Below the pieces are notes generated by a model, which was given only the letters and a program-made list of their open reading frames with translations, did no database searches and was not told the DNA's origin. 64,000 nt of DNA from Stappia sediminis. Lineage in GTDB: Bacteria; Pseudomonadota; Alphaproteobacteria; Rhizobiales; Stappiaceae. The stretch's first letter is position 1, and each line of letters starts with the position of its first letter. Made by a program: the position numbers and the translations under genes. Shown here in pieces: positions 54,374 through 63,091 of this stretch. Location: assembly GCF_009826895.1 (NCBI RefSeq), contig NZ_WUMV01000010.1, positions 124,001-188,000 on the forward strand, given 5' to 3'.

Positions 54374-54565
54374 ATGTGATTGTATATCACCATGACGGTG
54401 CCGGGTCGAGTGGCTTGCTCGCAAAAATACCTCCCGCTCGAGGCGGTTCGCTCCCCCAGCGCCGAATTCACCTTTTGGAATTCTGTTTCGCGCCGAAATC
54501 ACCTTTTTCGCCGCATTCGGAATTCTCCTCGACGCATCCTCGAAACGGCACTTCGGGAGCTTTCG

Positions 54566-55783
54566 ATGCAGCATGATATCCCCGCCGCCGTGTCGGGTAA
54601 TCCCCGCCATCCGAGCTGGCCCACCTTCTCCGCCGGCCTGCTTGCCGCCGTCGTCGGCTTCGCCAGTTCATTCGCCGTCGTCCTTCAGGGGCTGACGTCC
54701 GTCGGCGCCTCGCCCGAACAGGCGGCCTCCGGCCTCATGGCGCTTTCCATTTCCATGGGCCTTGGCGGTATCGTCTTGAGTTTATGGCACAAAATGCCGA
54801 TCTCGGTTGCATGGTCCACGCCCGGCGCCGCCCTGCTTGCCACCGCCGCGGCACCTGCGAGCGGCTTTCCCGCCGCCGTCGGTGCCTTCATCCTTTGCGC
54901 GGTCCTCATCGTCGCATCAGGGCTCTTCAGGCCGTTCGGGCGGGCCGTTTCGGCACTCCCCGCCCCGCTCGCCAACGCAATGCTCGCCGGGGTGCTGCTG
55001 GGCCTCTGCCTTGCGCCGGTGGAAGCCCTTGCAAACGTTCCGCAATTGGCGCTTCCCGTCATCCTCGTCTGGCTCGTGGTTTCGCGCATAAACCGGCTGA
55101 TGGCCATTCCCGTCGCGGTGGTTATCGCCGCGGTTTTGATCGTCATGACCACCGACGGCGCGAAGCTCGACAGCACGATACTCTCGCCCGAACCCTTTTT
55201 GATTTCGCCGGTGTTTTCGCTGGATGCCGCCATCGGCATCGCCTTACCGCTCTTCGTCGTCACCATGGCCTCGCAAAATATCCCCGGCATGGCCGTCCTG
55301 AACGCCAATGGATATCGCCCCGCGGCCCAGCGCCTCTTCTGGTCGACAGGGATATTCTCGTTTTTATCCGCGCCTTTCGGCGGCCATGCGGTCAATCTGG
55401 CCGCGATCACCGCCGCCCTTTGCGCAAATCCCGATGCCGACCCCGACCCGAAGCGCCGGTACTGGGCGGTGATATTCGCCGGCATTTTCTACTGCCTTTT
55501 CGGCCTGTTGGCGGGGATAGCCACAAGCCTTGCCACCGCGGCCCCGCCAATTCTCATCGAGGCGGTGGCGGGCCTTGCCCTGCTCGGCTCCCTTGCCGCC
55601 GCTACCTCGGCGGCACTGAAGGACGAGGATATGCGCGAAGCGGCCATCGTCACTTTCCTGGTCACGGCCTCGGGAACAAGTTTCTTCGGCGTCTCAGGCG
55701 CGTTCTGGGGATTGCTCGCCGGTCTCGGCCTTTTGGGCCTGTCGCGGCTTGCGCCCCGGCTGTCCGCTTCACGCAAATCGTAA
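54566..55783 (+). CDS. BenE family (benzoate/H+ symporter-like) transporter
   Basis: Integral membrane protein of 405 residues with about twelve hydrophobic segments. BenE signatures include GFASSFAVVLQGLTSVGASP, the MPISVAWSTPGAALLA motif, SQNIPGMAVLNANGY and a C-terminal FFGVSGAFWGLLAGL. The family imports benzoate or related aromatic acids with protons. GGGAGC seven bases before ATG 54566 decides the start; the frame is open upstream but not conserved. Regulation by the divergent GntR gene is likely. Confidence 0.88.
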   Translation: MQHDIPAAVSGNPRHPSWPTFSAGLLAAVVGFASSFAVVLQGLTSVGASPEQAASGLMALSISMGLGGIVLSLWHKMPISVAWSTPGAALLATAAAPASGFPAAVGAFILCAVLIVASGLFRPFGRAVSALPAPLANAMLAGVLLGLCLAPVEALANVPQLALPVILVWLVVSRINRLMAIPVAVVIAAVLIVMTTDGAKLDSTILSPEPFLISPVFSLDAAIGIALPLFVVTMASQNIPGMAVLNANGYRPAAQRLFWSTGIFSFLSAPFGGHAVNLAAITAALCANPDADPDPKRRYWAVIFAGIFYCLFGLLAGIATSLATAAPPILIEAVAGLALLGSLAAATSAALKDEDMREAAIVTFLVTASGTSFFGVSGAFWGLLAGLGLLGLSRLAPRLSASRKS

Positions 55784-55854
55784 TCCCCGCACTTGCCTGC
55801 ACCCCCGCGAACGCCATACCTTCCGGTAAACAATGACGTTTCGGAGGATTTCGC

Positions 55855-56778
55855 GTGGGCGGACGCCAGAAGACGGCGAAGCTTTTCGAACCGGCTGACG
55901 GTGAATTCATCGTGCGCCCGGACCCGGATGACGAAAGGTTGTCGACAGCCGTTCAGGGTATCGATCAGGATGGCCGGCCCGTCGATACGCGCGTGGTGAC
56001 GGAGCGTCCGTTGACGCTTTACCTGAATTCGCAGGAAATCGTCACGATGATGACCATCGGCGACCATCCGGACCTTCTCGCCGTCGGCTATCTCGTCAAC
56101 CAGAACATGCTGCGCACGGACGATATCGTAACCGGAATCGACTACGACGACGATCTCGAGATCGTCGTCGTCCGCACCGAGCGCGAAACGAACTACGAAG
56201 AAAAAATGAAGAAGAAGGTGCGCACTTCCGGCTGCGCGCAAGGCACTGTCTTCGGCGACGTCATGGACAGGTTCGACGAAATCAGGTTCGAATCCGGTGC
56301 GGAAATCAAGACATCCTGGCTTTACGGACTTACGAAGAAGATCAACACCGCGCCTTCGCTATATCTTTCCGCCGGCGCGATCCACGGCTGCGTGCTTTGC
56401 CAGGAGGACCGCCCGCTCGTTTATATGGAAGATGTCGGCCGCCACAATGCCGTGGACAAGATCGCCGGCTGGATGTGGCTGAACGGCGTTTCGCCGGACG
56501 ACAAGATTTTCTATACGACCGGCCGCCTGACCTCCGAAATGGTGATCAAGACTGCGATGATGGGCATTCCCATCCTCGTCTCGCGCTCCGGCTTTACCGC
56601 CTGGGGTGTGGATCTCGCCCGCCAGATCGGAATGACGCTGATCGGCCGGGCGCGGGGAAAACGTTTCGTGGCGCTTTCGGGCGATAAGCGAATCGTCTTC
56701 GATCTCGACATGTCTCAGACCGAGGACGAAGCACCCGAACACCGCCGCAAGGGCGCGCGGGAGGATCAGGACGCATGA
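55855..56778 (+). CDS. fdhD: Formate dehydrogenase accessory sulfurtransferase FdhD
   Basis: Transfers sulfur from IscS to the molybdenum cofactor before its insertion in formate dehydrogenase. The C-terminal half carries the clearest family blocks: GAIHGCVLCQEDRPL, MEDVGRHNAVDKI and FYTTGRLTSEMVIKTA. The usual CGxCG loop of E. coli FdhD is not obvious; instead there is TSGCAQGTVFGD with one cysteine, a variant also seen among alphaproteobacterial FdhD-like proteins. The start is GTG 55855 with GGAGG upstream. It overlaps mobA by 4 bp. Its substrate is probably the formate dehydrogenase at 40.9-43.9 kb. Confidence 0.9.
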   Translation: MGGRQKTAKLFEPADGEFIVRPDPDDERLSTAVQGIDQDGRPVDTRVVTERPLTLYLNSQEIVTMMTIGDHPDLLAVGYLVNQNMLRTDDIVTGIDYDDDLEIVVVRTERETNYEEKMKKKVRTSGCAQGTVFGDVMDRFDEIRFESGAEIKTSWLYGLTKKINTAPSLYLSAGAIHGCVLCQEDRPLVYMEDVGRHNAVDKIAGWMWLNGVSPDDKIFYTTGRLTSEMVIKTAMMGIPILVSRSGFTAWGVDLARQIGMTLIGRARGKRFVALSGDKRIVFDLDMSQTEDEAPEHRRKGAREDQDA

Positions 56779-57416
56779 CCGCTCTTGCCCAAAACGTCGC
56801 CGGCTGCGTGCTTGCCGGCGGTCTTGCGCGCCGCATGGGGGGCGGCGACAAAACGCTGAAGAAGCTTTCCGGCAGGCCGATGCTTGCGCATGTGATCGAG
56901 CGCCTGAGCCCTCAGGTCCGCTGCGTCATGCTGAACGCCAACGGCGATCCGGCGCGCTTTTCCGATTTCGGTTTGCCGGTCGCGGCAGACCCGATCGAAG
57001 GGTTCGCAGGCCCCCTCGCCGGCGTTCTGGCCGGCCTCGAATGGGCGAAAGCGAACGAACCTGACGCAGAGTTCGTCGTCTCGGTAGCAGGCGACACCCC
57101 GTTTTTCCCCGAGGATCTGGTCGCCAGGCTTTTATCCTCGGGCCTGTCCCCGGGCGAAATCGTGCTCGCACGCTCGGATGAGGGAACGCACCCCGTTTTC
57201 GGCCTCTGGCCGGTTTCCGTTGCGAGTGACCTCAGGGATTTCCTTGAAAACGGCGACACCCGCAAGGTTCTCGCCTTCGTCGACCGTCATCCGAATCGCA
57301 GCGCCCATTTCGAAGCGGCAAGGTCCGATGCCGCGACATTCGACCCGTTCTTCAATATCAACACGCCGGAAGAGCTTGAAACCGCAGAGGCACTTTATCG
57401 AGGGAAAGCCGCATGA
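56775..57416 (+). CDS. mobA: Molybdenum cofactor guanylyltransferase
   Basis: Attaches GMP to molybdopterin to make the bis-MGD cofactor of formate dehydrogenase. The nucleotidyltransferase signature LAGGLARRMGGGDKTL is near the N terminus, and the segment AADPIEGFAGPLAGVLAGL matches the family. The 213-residue length is normal. ATG 56775 overlaps the fdhD stop (ATGA), and the stop overlaps the mobB start in the same way, so the genes are translationally coupled. Confidence 0.94.
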   Translation: MTALAQNVAGCVLAGGLARRMGGGDKTLKKLSGRPMLAHVIERLSPQVRCVMLNANGDPARFSDFGLPVAADPIEGFAGPLAGVLAGLEWAKANEPDAEFVVSVAGDTPFFPEDLVARLLSSGLSPGEIVLARSDEGTHPVFGLWPVSVASDLRDFLENGDTRKVLAFVDRHPNRSAHFEAARSDAATFDPFFNINTPEELETAEALYRGKAA

Positions 57417-57943
57417 CGAAGCTGCCGCCGGTTTTCGGCGTGACGGGATGGAAGAACTCCGGCAAGACGACGCTGGTCCAGCGTCTGGTGCGCGAAATAA
57501 CCGGGCGCGGGTTCAGGGTATCCACGGTCAAGCATGCGCATCACGCCTTCGACATCGACCATGAAGGCACCGACAGTTACCGCCATCGTGAGGCGGGCGC
57601 TACGGAAGTCGCCCTTGTTTCCGGTCGAAGGTGGGCGCTCATGCACGAACTTCGCGACGAGGAGGAACCTCCCTTCGAAGATATCCTCGCCCGGCTCGCT
57701 CCTTGCGACCTGATCCTCATCGAAGGCTACAAGCGTGAAAGCCATCCCAAGATCGAGACGCGCCGGAAAGACGGACGAAAAGGCCAGGCGCTCGCCGACG
57801 ACGATCCGCAGATAAAGGCGATTGCCGCCGATTTCCCCATTCCGGACACGGACTTGCCGACCTTCGATCTTAACGACGTCTCGACGATCGCCGATTTTAT
57901 CCTCGACCAATGCGGACTGGGCCGACGCCATGCAGCGGAATAG
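57413..57943 (+). CDS. mobB: Molybdopterin-guanine dinucleotide biosynthesis adaptor protein
   Basis: GTP-binding partner of MobA, 176 residues. The P-loop GWKNSGKTTLVQRLV is near the N terminus, followed by KHAHHAFDIDHEGTDSYRH and the LILIEGYKRESHPKIE block typical of MobB. It overlaps mobA by 4 bp and moeA by 14 bp. Confidence 0.94.
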   Translation: MTKLPPVFGVTGWKNSGKTTLVQRLVREITGRGFRVSTVKHAHHAFDIDHEGTDSYRHREAGATEVALVSGRRWALMHELRDEEEPPFEDILARLAPCDLILIEGYKRESHPKIETRRKDGRKGQALADDDPQIKAIAADFPIPDTDLPTFDLNDVSTIADFILDQCGLGRRHAAE

Positions 57944-59216
57944 GCGGCTCATCGACGATTGCTTTTTGCACGACAAGGACCGGCTGAAACACGCCGATGC
58001 GCTGGCGATCCTGAAAGAACGCGTCTCGCGCGTCGTGTCCGGGGAAGCCGTTCCGCTGGAGGCCGCGCACGGGCGCCTTCTGGCGGAAGATATCCACGCG
58101 CCACGCAACGTGCCGGCCCATGACAACGCCGCGGTTGACGGATACGCCTTTGCAAGCCGCGATTTCGAGGCGACCGGCGGCTTCTTCCCTGTCGTCGCGC
58201 GTGTCGCCGCCGGTCACCCGGCACCCGATCCCGTTCCGGCAGGTGGCGCGGTTCGCATCTTCACAGGCGCGGTTATGCCCGAAGGTCTCGATACGATCGC
58301 CATGCAGGAAGATTGCGAGACGCACGAACAGGACGGGTTGCGCTTCATCGTCATCCCGCCGGGGCTGAAGCCCGGGGCGAACCGGCGCAAGACCGGAGAG
58401 GATGTCGAGGAAGGCGCACTCATCCTCGCATCGGGCGCGAAGTTGCGCCCGCAGGATATCGCCGCCATCGCCTCCACCGGCAAGGCGGAGGTCAAGGTCT
58501 GGAGCCCGGTGAAGGTCGCCCTCGTCTCCACCGGCGACGAAATCCGCAGGCCCGGAGATCCCCTGCCAGAAGGCGGCGTTTACGACAGCAACCACTTCCT
58601 GCTTCGCTCGCTACTTGAAACGGTCGGTGCGACCGTCACCGATTGCGGCGTTCTGCCGGACAAGGCCGAAATCGTACATGAAACGCTTGCCGACGCGGCG
58701 AAATCGCATGACGCGATCATCACGACCGGCGGCGCTTCGCGCGGCGAAGAGGATCATCTCGTTACGGCGCTCGATACGCTCGGCAAACGCCACGTCTGGC
58801 AACTCGCCATCAAGCCGGGCCGGCCCATGAATTTCGGCCAGATCGGCGATTGCGTGATGCTCGGCCTGCCGGGAAACCCGGTCGCCGCCATGGTCTGCTT
58901 CCTGCTTTATGCCCGCCCCGTACTCACGGTTCTGGGCGGCGGAGAATTCACCGAGCCGCGCCGGTATCAGATGCCGGCGGATTTCGAGATCGCGAAGAAA
59001 AAGCCGGACCGGCGTGAATTTTACAGAGGCATTCTCGCGACCGACACGAAAGGCGTGACCGTTGCGCGCAAGTTCGAGCGCGACGGCTCCGGGCTTATCA
59101 CCGGCCTGCGAGAGGCGGACGGGCTGATCGAGATTCCCGAAGAGACGACGAGCATCGATCACGGCGAATTCGTGAATTTCATGCCCTTCACCGAGATGGG
59201 GCTTTTTGCGCGCTGA
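57930..59216 (+). CDS. moeA: Molybdopterin molybdenumtransferase
   Basis: Inserts molybdenum into adenylylated molybdopterin. The length of 428 residues and the motifs fit MoeA: VPAHDNAAVDGYAF in the N-terminal half, then the MoaB/Mog-like domain with ALVSTGDEI, TTGGASRGEEDHL and MLGLPGNPVAAMV. ATG 57930 lies inside the end of mobB, indicating coupled translation. This completes a fdhD-mobA-mobB-moeA cofactor operon. Confidence 0.94.
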   Translation: MQRNRRLIDDCFLHDKDRLKHADALAILKERVSRVVSGEAVPLEAAHGRLLAEDIHAPRNVPAHDNAAVDGYAFASRDFEATGGFFPVVARVAAGHPAPDPVPAGGAVRIFTGAVMPEGLDTIAMQEDCETHEQDGLRFIVIPPGLKPGANRRKTGEDVEEGALILASGAKLRPQDIAAIASTGKAEVKVWSPVKVALVSTGDEIRRPGDPLPEGGVYDSNHFLLRSLLETVGATVTDCGVLPDKAEIVHETLADAAKSHDAIITTGGASRGEEDHLVTALDTLGKRHVWQLAIKPGRPMNFGQIGDCVMLGLPGNPVAAMVCFLLYARPVLTVLGGGEFTEPRRYQMPADFEIAKKKPDRREFYRGILATDTKGVTVARKFERDGSGLITGLREADGLIEIPEETTSIDHGEFVNFMPFTEMGLFAR

Positions 59217-59370
59217 AACACGCTTTTTTGTATTATTAATGCCGAAAATATCGCCAATCATTTCGAGCCTGAAGATTATTACGTAACGTGAACTTGCCGA
59301 CTTTATGGGAAAATCGCCGCAAAGCAGTTGAAACATGCGGTTTTTTGATGGGAGTATGCCGACTGCTTGA

Positions 59371-59392
59371 AAAGGCCACGACAACGGCCTTT
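59371..59392 (+). promoter_or_regulatory. Hairpin upstream of the ABC substrate-binding protein gene
   Basis: AAAGGCC, an 8-base spacer, then GGCCTTT: a 7-bp stem about 30 bp before ATG 59422. There is no T-run after it. It could shape the 5' leader, but may be fortuitous. Confidence 0.3.
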
Positions 59393-59421
59393 CGATAACA
59401 ACATAAGCAGGGGACATCCTC

Positions 59422-60198
59422 ATGAAATTCATGCGTTGGGCGGCGGCTGCCGCGGTCATTCTCGCTGCCGTCGGTGGAGCCGAAGCAAAGGACTGGTCGA
59501 AAGTCCGCATCGGCACCGAAGGCGCCTATCCTCCGTTCAACAACCTGACGTCGGATGGTCAGCTCGTCGGTTTCGACATCGATATCGCCAAGGCGCTTTG
59601 CGACGAGATGGGCGTCGAGTGCGAGTTCATCACGCAGGATTGGGACGGCATCATTCCAGCCCTTCAGGCCGGCAAGTTCGACGCGATCATCGCGTCCATG
59701 TCGATCACCGACGAGCGCAAGGAGAAGGTGGACTTCACCAACAAGTACTACAACACGCCGCCGGCAATCGCCGTGCCGAAGGATTCCGATCTCAAGGGCG
59801 TGACCGCGGAAGACCTTGCCGGCATCGCGCTCGGCGCCCAGTCGTCCACGACGCACTCGAACTACGCCGAAGCGAAATTCCCTGACGCGGACCTTCGCCT
59901 CTATCCCACGCCGGACGAGTACAAGCTCGACCTTGAATCCGGCCGTATCGACGCGGCGATCGACGACGTCGTCGTTCTGTCGGAATGGATCGATTCCTCC
60001 GACGGTGCCTGCTGCCGCATCCTCGGCACGCTGACGCCGGACCCCGTCATCAACGGCGAAGGTGCCGGCATCGCGATCCGCAAGGGTGAAACCGATCTCC
60101 AGGAAATGTTCAACGCGGCGATCAAGGCGATCCGCGAGAACGGCACCTACAAGCAGATCAACGACAAGTACTTCGAGTTCGACGTCTACGGCGGCTGA
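59422..60198 (+). CDS. Amino-acid ABC transporter substrate-binding protein (HisJ/ArgT-like)
   Basis: Periplasmic binding protein of 258 residues. A signal peptide (MKFMRWAAAAAVILAAVGG) precedes a type II binding fold with the family 3 signature GFDIDIAKALCDEMGVECEF and TQDWDGIIPALQAGKFDAII. It most resembles lysine/arginine/ornithine/histidine or opine-type binding proteins. A small hairpin follows it and two permease genes come next in the same direction. Confidence 0.92.
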   Translation: MKFMRWAAAAAVILAAVGGAEAKDWSKVRIGTEGAYPPFNNLTSDGQLVGFDIDIAKALCDEMGVECEFITQDWDGIIPALQAGKFDAIIASMSITDERKEKVDFTNKYYNTPPAIAVPKDSDLKGVTAEDLAGIALGAQSSTTHSNYAEAKFPDADLRLYPTPDEYKLDLESGRIDAAIDDVVVLSEWIDSSDGACCRILGTLTPDPVINGEGAGIAIRKGETDLQEMFNAAIKAIRENGTYKQINDKYFEFDVYGG

Positions 60199-60228
60199 TT
60201 TTTCGCTGCAATCCTTGACACAAATGCA

Positions 60229-60251
60229 GCACGGCGGGTTTCCCGCCGTGC
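60229..60251 (+). promoter_or_regulatory. Stable hairpin between the binding-protein and permease genes
   Basis: GCACGGCGGG-TTT-CCCGCCGTGC, ten perfect pairs with a three-base loop, with no T-run behind it. Hairpins at this place in ABC operons commonly protect the binding-protein mRNA and reduce downstream transcript, so unequal expression of the genes is expected. Confidence 0.65.
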
Positions 60252-60272
60252 CGTCGCCGGGGCGCTTTGCTG

Positions 60273-60986
60273 ATGGATGAAATCCTCACCCTCGTATCTT
60301 TCGGCCCCAATGGCTGGGGCGATGAAATCGCCAGTGGCGTCCTGGTCACGATCACTTTGGCGATCGCAACGCTTCCCTTCGGATTGACACTCGGCTTCCT
60401 GCTGGCACTCGCAAAAAAATCCGAAGAGCCCAGCCTTCGCGCGGCGGCGAACATCTATACGACGATCTTTCGAGGACTACCCGAACTTCTGACGCTCTTT
60501 CTCGTCTATTACGGCGGGCAGATCGTCCTGCAACAGTTGATCAGCTTTCTCTTTCCCGATGCCCAGGTTGAAGTGAATTCCTTCGTCGCGGGAATGGTCG
60601 CGCTGTCTTTCGTTTTTTCCTCCTATGCTTCCGAGGCTTTCCTTTCCGCTTTTCGCGGCATCAGCCTTGGACAATATGAAGGCGGCTATGCCTTGGGCCT
60701 GCGCCGCGTTCAGACGCTGCGGCTCATAATTTTGCCGCAGCTCATACGGCTCGCCCTGCCGGCCCTCGGCAACCTCTGGCTCATTCTTCTGAAGGACACA
60801 GCACTGGTTTCCGTCATCGGCCTGTCCGACCTCGTCCGACAAGCAGGCATTGCCGCGCGCGTGGAGAAGGAACCCTTCCTGTTCTTCGGTGTCGCCTGCC
60901 TGATCTATCTCGTCCTTGCCATGATCTCATCCATCGGCATCACGCGGATCGAAGCCTGGAGCAGCCGCGGCGAGGTGCGCCGATGA
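60273..60986 (+). CDS. Amino-acid ABC transporter permease (HisQ-like)
   Basis: Inner-membrane permease of 237 residues with five membrane segments and the conserved cytoplasmic EAA loop (EGGYALGLRRVQTLRLIILP). FRGLPELLTLFLVYYGGQ is typical of the HisM/HisQ family. ATG 60273 is favoured to a TTG two codons earlier. Its stop overlaps the next permease start (ATGA). Confidence 0.93.
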   Translation: MDEILTLVSFGPNGWGDEIASGVLVTITLAIATLPFGLTLGFLLALAKKSEEPSLRAAANIYTTIFRGLPELLTLFLVYYGGQIVLQQLISFLFPDAQVEVNSFVAGMVALSFVFSSYASEAFLSAFRGISLGQYEGGYALGLRRVQTLRLIILPQLIRLALPALGNLWLILLKDTALVSVIGLSDLVRQAGIAARVEKEPFLFFGVACLIYLVLAMISSIGITRIEAWSSRGEVRR

Positions 60987-61816
60987 CAGAGCAAGTCGAA
61001 ACGGCAAGACCGCAGCTCACTGCGCCCGCACCTCCTCCACGGCGCTGGTCGAACGAGAGGATATTGGGCCACGTACTCATGGTTCTCTGGGCCTTGGCGG
61101 GCGCCGGGCTTCTGTCCTACATGATCCGGGACTTCAATCCGGAGTTCATGGACAGATACGGCATGAAGTTCGTCTCGGGCTTCATTGTCACCATCGAACT
61201 GGTTGGCTTGTCGCTAGCGATCGGCGCGATCCTTTCGCTCCCGATAGCCGCAATGCGCCTGTCCAGTTCGCGCATCCTCGGTGGCATCGCCTATGGTTTC
61301 GTCTATTTCTTTCGCGGCACTCCCCTGATCGCGCAAGCCTTTCTGGTGTACTACGGCGCAGGCTCTTTCCGCGATTTCTTCTCCGATATCGGGATCTGGT
61401 GGTTCTTCCGGGATCCCTGGTATTGCGCAGTTTTCGCCTTTTCCCTTAACACCTCCGCCTACCAGGCAGAAATCCTGCGCGGCTCCATTCAGAACGTCGC
61501 ACGCGGCCAATGGGAGGCAGCTTCAGCGCTCGGCCTTTCCAAGCCCGTCACCTTCTGGAAGATCATTCTGCCTCAGGCGCTCATCGTCGCCCTCAGGCCT
61601 TATGGCAACGAAGTCGTGCTGATGATCAAGGGCTCGGCCATTGCGTCCATCATCACAATTTACGATTTGATGGGCGAAACACGGCGCGCTTTCTCCCGTT
61701 CTTACGATTTCCAGGCGTATATCTGGGCCGCGATCCTCTATCTCGTGATGGTCGAAGCGCTGCGCCGCGTCTGGGACCGGATCGAAGCCCGTCTGACGCG
61801 CCATCTCAAGCGATAG
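60983..61816 (+). CDS. Amino-acid ABC transporter permease (HisM-like)
   Basis: Second permease, 277 residues. A cytoplasmic Pro-rich N terminus leads into five membrane segments with FRGTPLIAQAFLVYYGAG and the EAA loop (GQWEAASALGLSKPVTFWK). It pairs with the preceding permease to form the heterodimeric channel. No ATP-binding subunit gene follows; the next gene encodes a PLP enzyme. Confidence 0.93.
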   Translation: MTEQVETARPQLTAPAPPPRRWSNERILGHVLMVLWALAGAGLLSYMIRDFNPEFMDRYGMKFVSGFIVTIELVGLSLAIGAILSLPIAAMRLSSSRILGGIAYGFVYFFRGTPLIAQAFLVYYGAGSFRDFFSDIGIWWFFRDPWYCAVFAFSLNTSAYQAEILRGSIQNVARGQWEAASALGLSKPVTFWKIILPQALIVALRPYGNEVVLMIKGSAIASIITIYDLMGETRRAFSRSYDFQAYIWAAILYLVMVEALRRVWDRIEARLTRHLKR

Positions 61817-61833
61817 CATTCGCGGAGTTTCCA

Positions 61834-62994
61834 ATGGCCGAGAAGCCTTTTCACGCCGACACGATACTTGCTCATGCCGGAGGCGGCGTCGATCCCGCAA
61901 CGGGCGCCGTGGTGCCGCCGATATCTCCCGCGACCACGTTCGTTCGCGACAAGGACTATTCGCTCACGAGCGAAAAACACCTCTACAGCCGCGACGATAA
62001 CGACCTCTACCGGCAGATCGAAAGCCTCGTCGCGAAACTCGAGAACGCTGCCGATGCGCGGCTTTTTTCAAGCGGGATGGCCGCAATTGCCGCAATCATG
62101 CGCGCGGTGAAACCGGGACGCTCCATCGTCGTCCAGTCGCACATCTACTGGGGCACGACCGCCTGGCTCAGAAAGCACTGCGCGCATGCAGGCATTGCCC
62201 TTATCGAAGCCGACGCGAGCGAGGCGGAGGGTTTTTGCGACGTCGTGCGCGAAGCCGGACCGGATCTCGTATTTATCGAGGTCCCGGCCAATCCGGCACT
62301 GCAGATCGCCGACATCGCGAAAACGGCAGAAATCTGCCAGGAAACCGGCGCCGCCCTTGCCGTGGATGCCACGGCAGCCACACCGCTCCTTATGAAACCG
62401 CTGAACCTTGGCGCCGATCTCGTCGTCCATTCCGCCACGAAGGCGCTGAACGGCCATTCCGACGCGCTTGGCGGATTGGTCTCCACGCGGGATGCGAATT
62501 CCGAAATATGGACGTTCATCCGCGAAGAACGTCACGACGCGGGCGCGGTGATGGGCCCGTTCGAGGCCTATCTCCTGCTGCGGGGAATGAGGACGCTCGC
62601 CTTGCGGCTTGAGCGCATGTGCGCGAATGCCGAAGCAATCGCCGAACACCTGGATGGGCATCCCGCCGTCGAGAAAGTGCTTTACCCCGGCCTTCCCTCC
62701 CACCCCGGCCACGAACTTGCGAAGAAACAGATGACGGGAGGCTTCGGCTATCTCGTTTCCGTTCTCGTGAAGGGAGGCGCGGAGGAAGCGCTGAAGGTCG
62801 CCGGGAACCTTGAACTGATAAAACGCGCCACATCGCTTGGCGGTGTCGAAAGCCTGGTCGAACACAGATACACCATCGAGGGCGACGCCACGGGCGTTCC
62901 GAAAAACCTGCTGCGCTTCTCCATAGGCATCGAGCGCGCGGAAGACCTGATAGCCGACCTCGATCGCGCCCTGACGCTCAAACGATCCGGCTGA
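61834..62994 (+). CDS. metC: Cystathionine beta-lyase-like trans-sulfuration enzyme
   Basis: PLP enzyme of the Cys/Met metabolism family, 386 residues. The Schiff-base lysine is in SATKALNGHSD; the active-site tyrosine motif YSRDDNDLYRQIE and PGLPSHPGHELAKK are present. ATG 61834 begins MAEKPFHADTILAHAGG. The family includes cystathionine beta- and gamma-lyases and synthases, which cannot be separated surely from motifs alone; beta-lyase is the best guess. It sits 18 bp after the permease, suggesting a link with sulfur amino-acid or related uptake. Confidence 0.85.
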   Translation: MAEKPFHADTILAHAGGGVDPATGAVVPPISPATTFVRDKDYSLTSEKHLYSRDDNDLYRQIESLVAKLENAADARLFSSGMAAIAAIMRAVKPGRSIVVQSHIYWGTTAWLRKHCAHAGIALIEADASEAEGFCDVVREAGPDLVFIEVPANPALQIADIAKTAEICQETGAALAVDATAATPLLMKPLNLGADLVVHSATKALNGHSDALGGLVSTRDANSEIWTFIREERHDAGAVMGPFEAYLLLRGMRTLALRLERMCANAEAIAEHLDGHPAVEKVLYPGLPSHPGHELAKKQMTGGFGYLVSVLVKGGAEEALKVAGNLELIKRATSLGGVESLVEHRYTIEGDATGVPKNLLRFSIGIERAEDLIADLDRALTLKRSG

Positions 62995-63091
62995 AACTCC
63001 CGATACCCGTGACAGGTCAAACCTGATCGCTTAGAAACGGCTAGCGCAATCGCACGTACCAATATTCGCTTTCACGGGGAGATCGAGCACA

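Noticed and set aside
56280-56300. A GGTTCGAATCC-like string resembling a tRNA T-arm
   Set aside because: It lies inside fdhD and is not accompanied by acceptor, D or anticodon stems.
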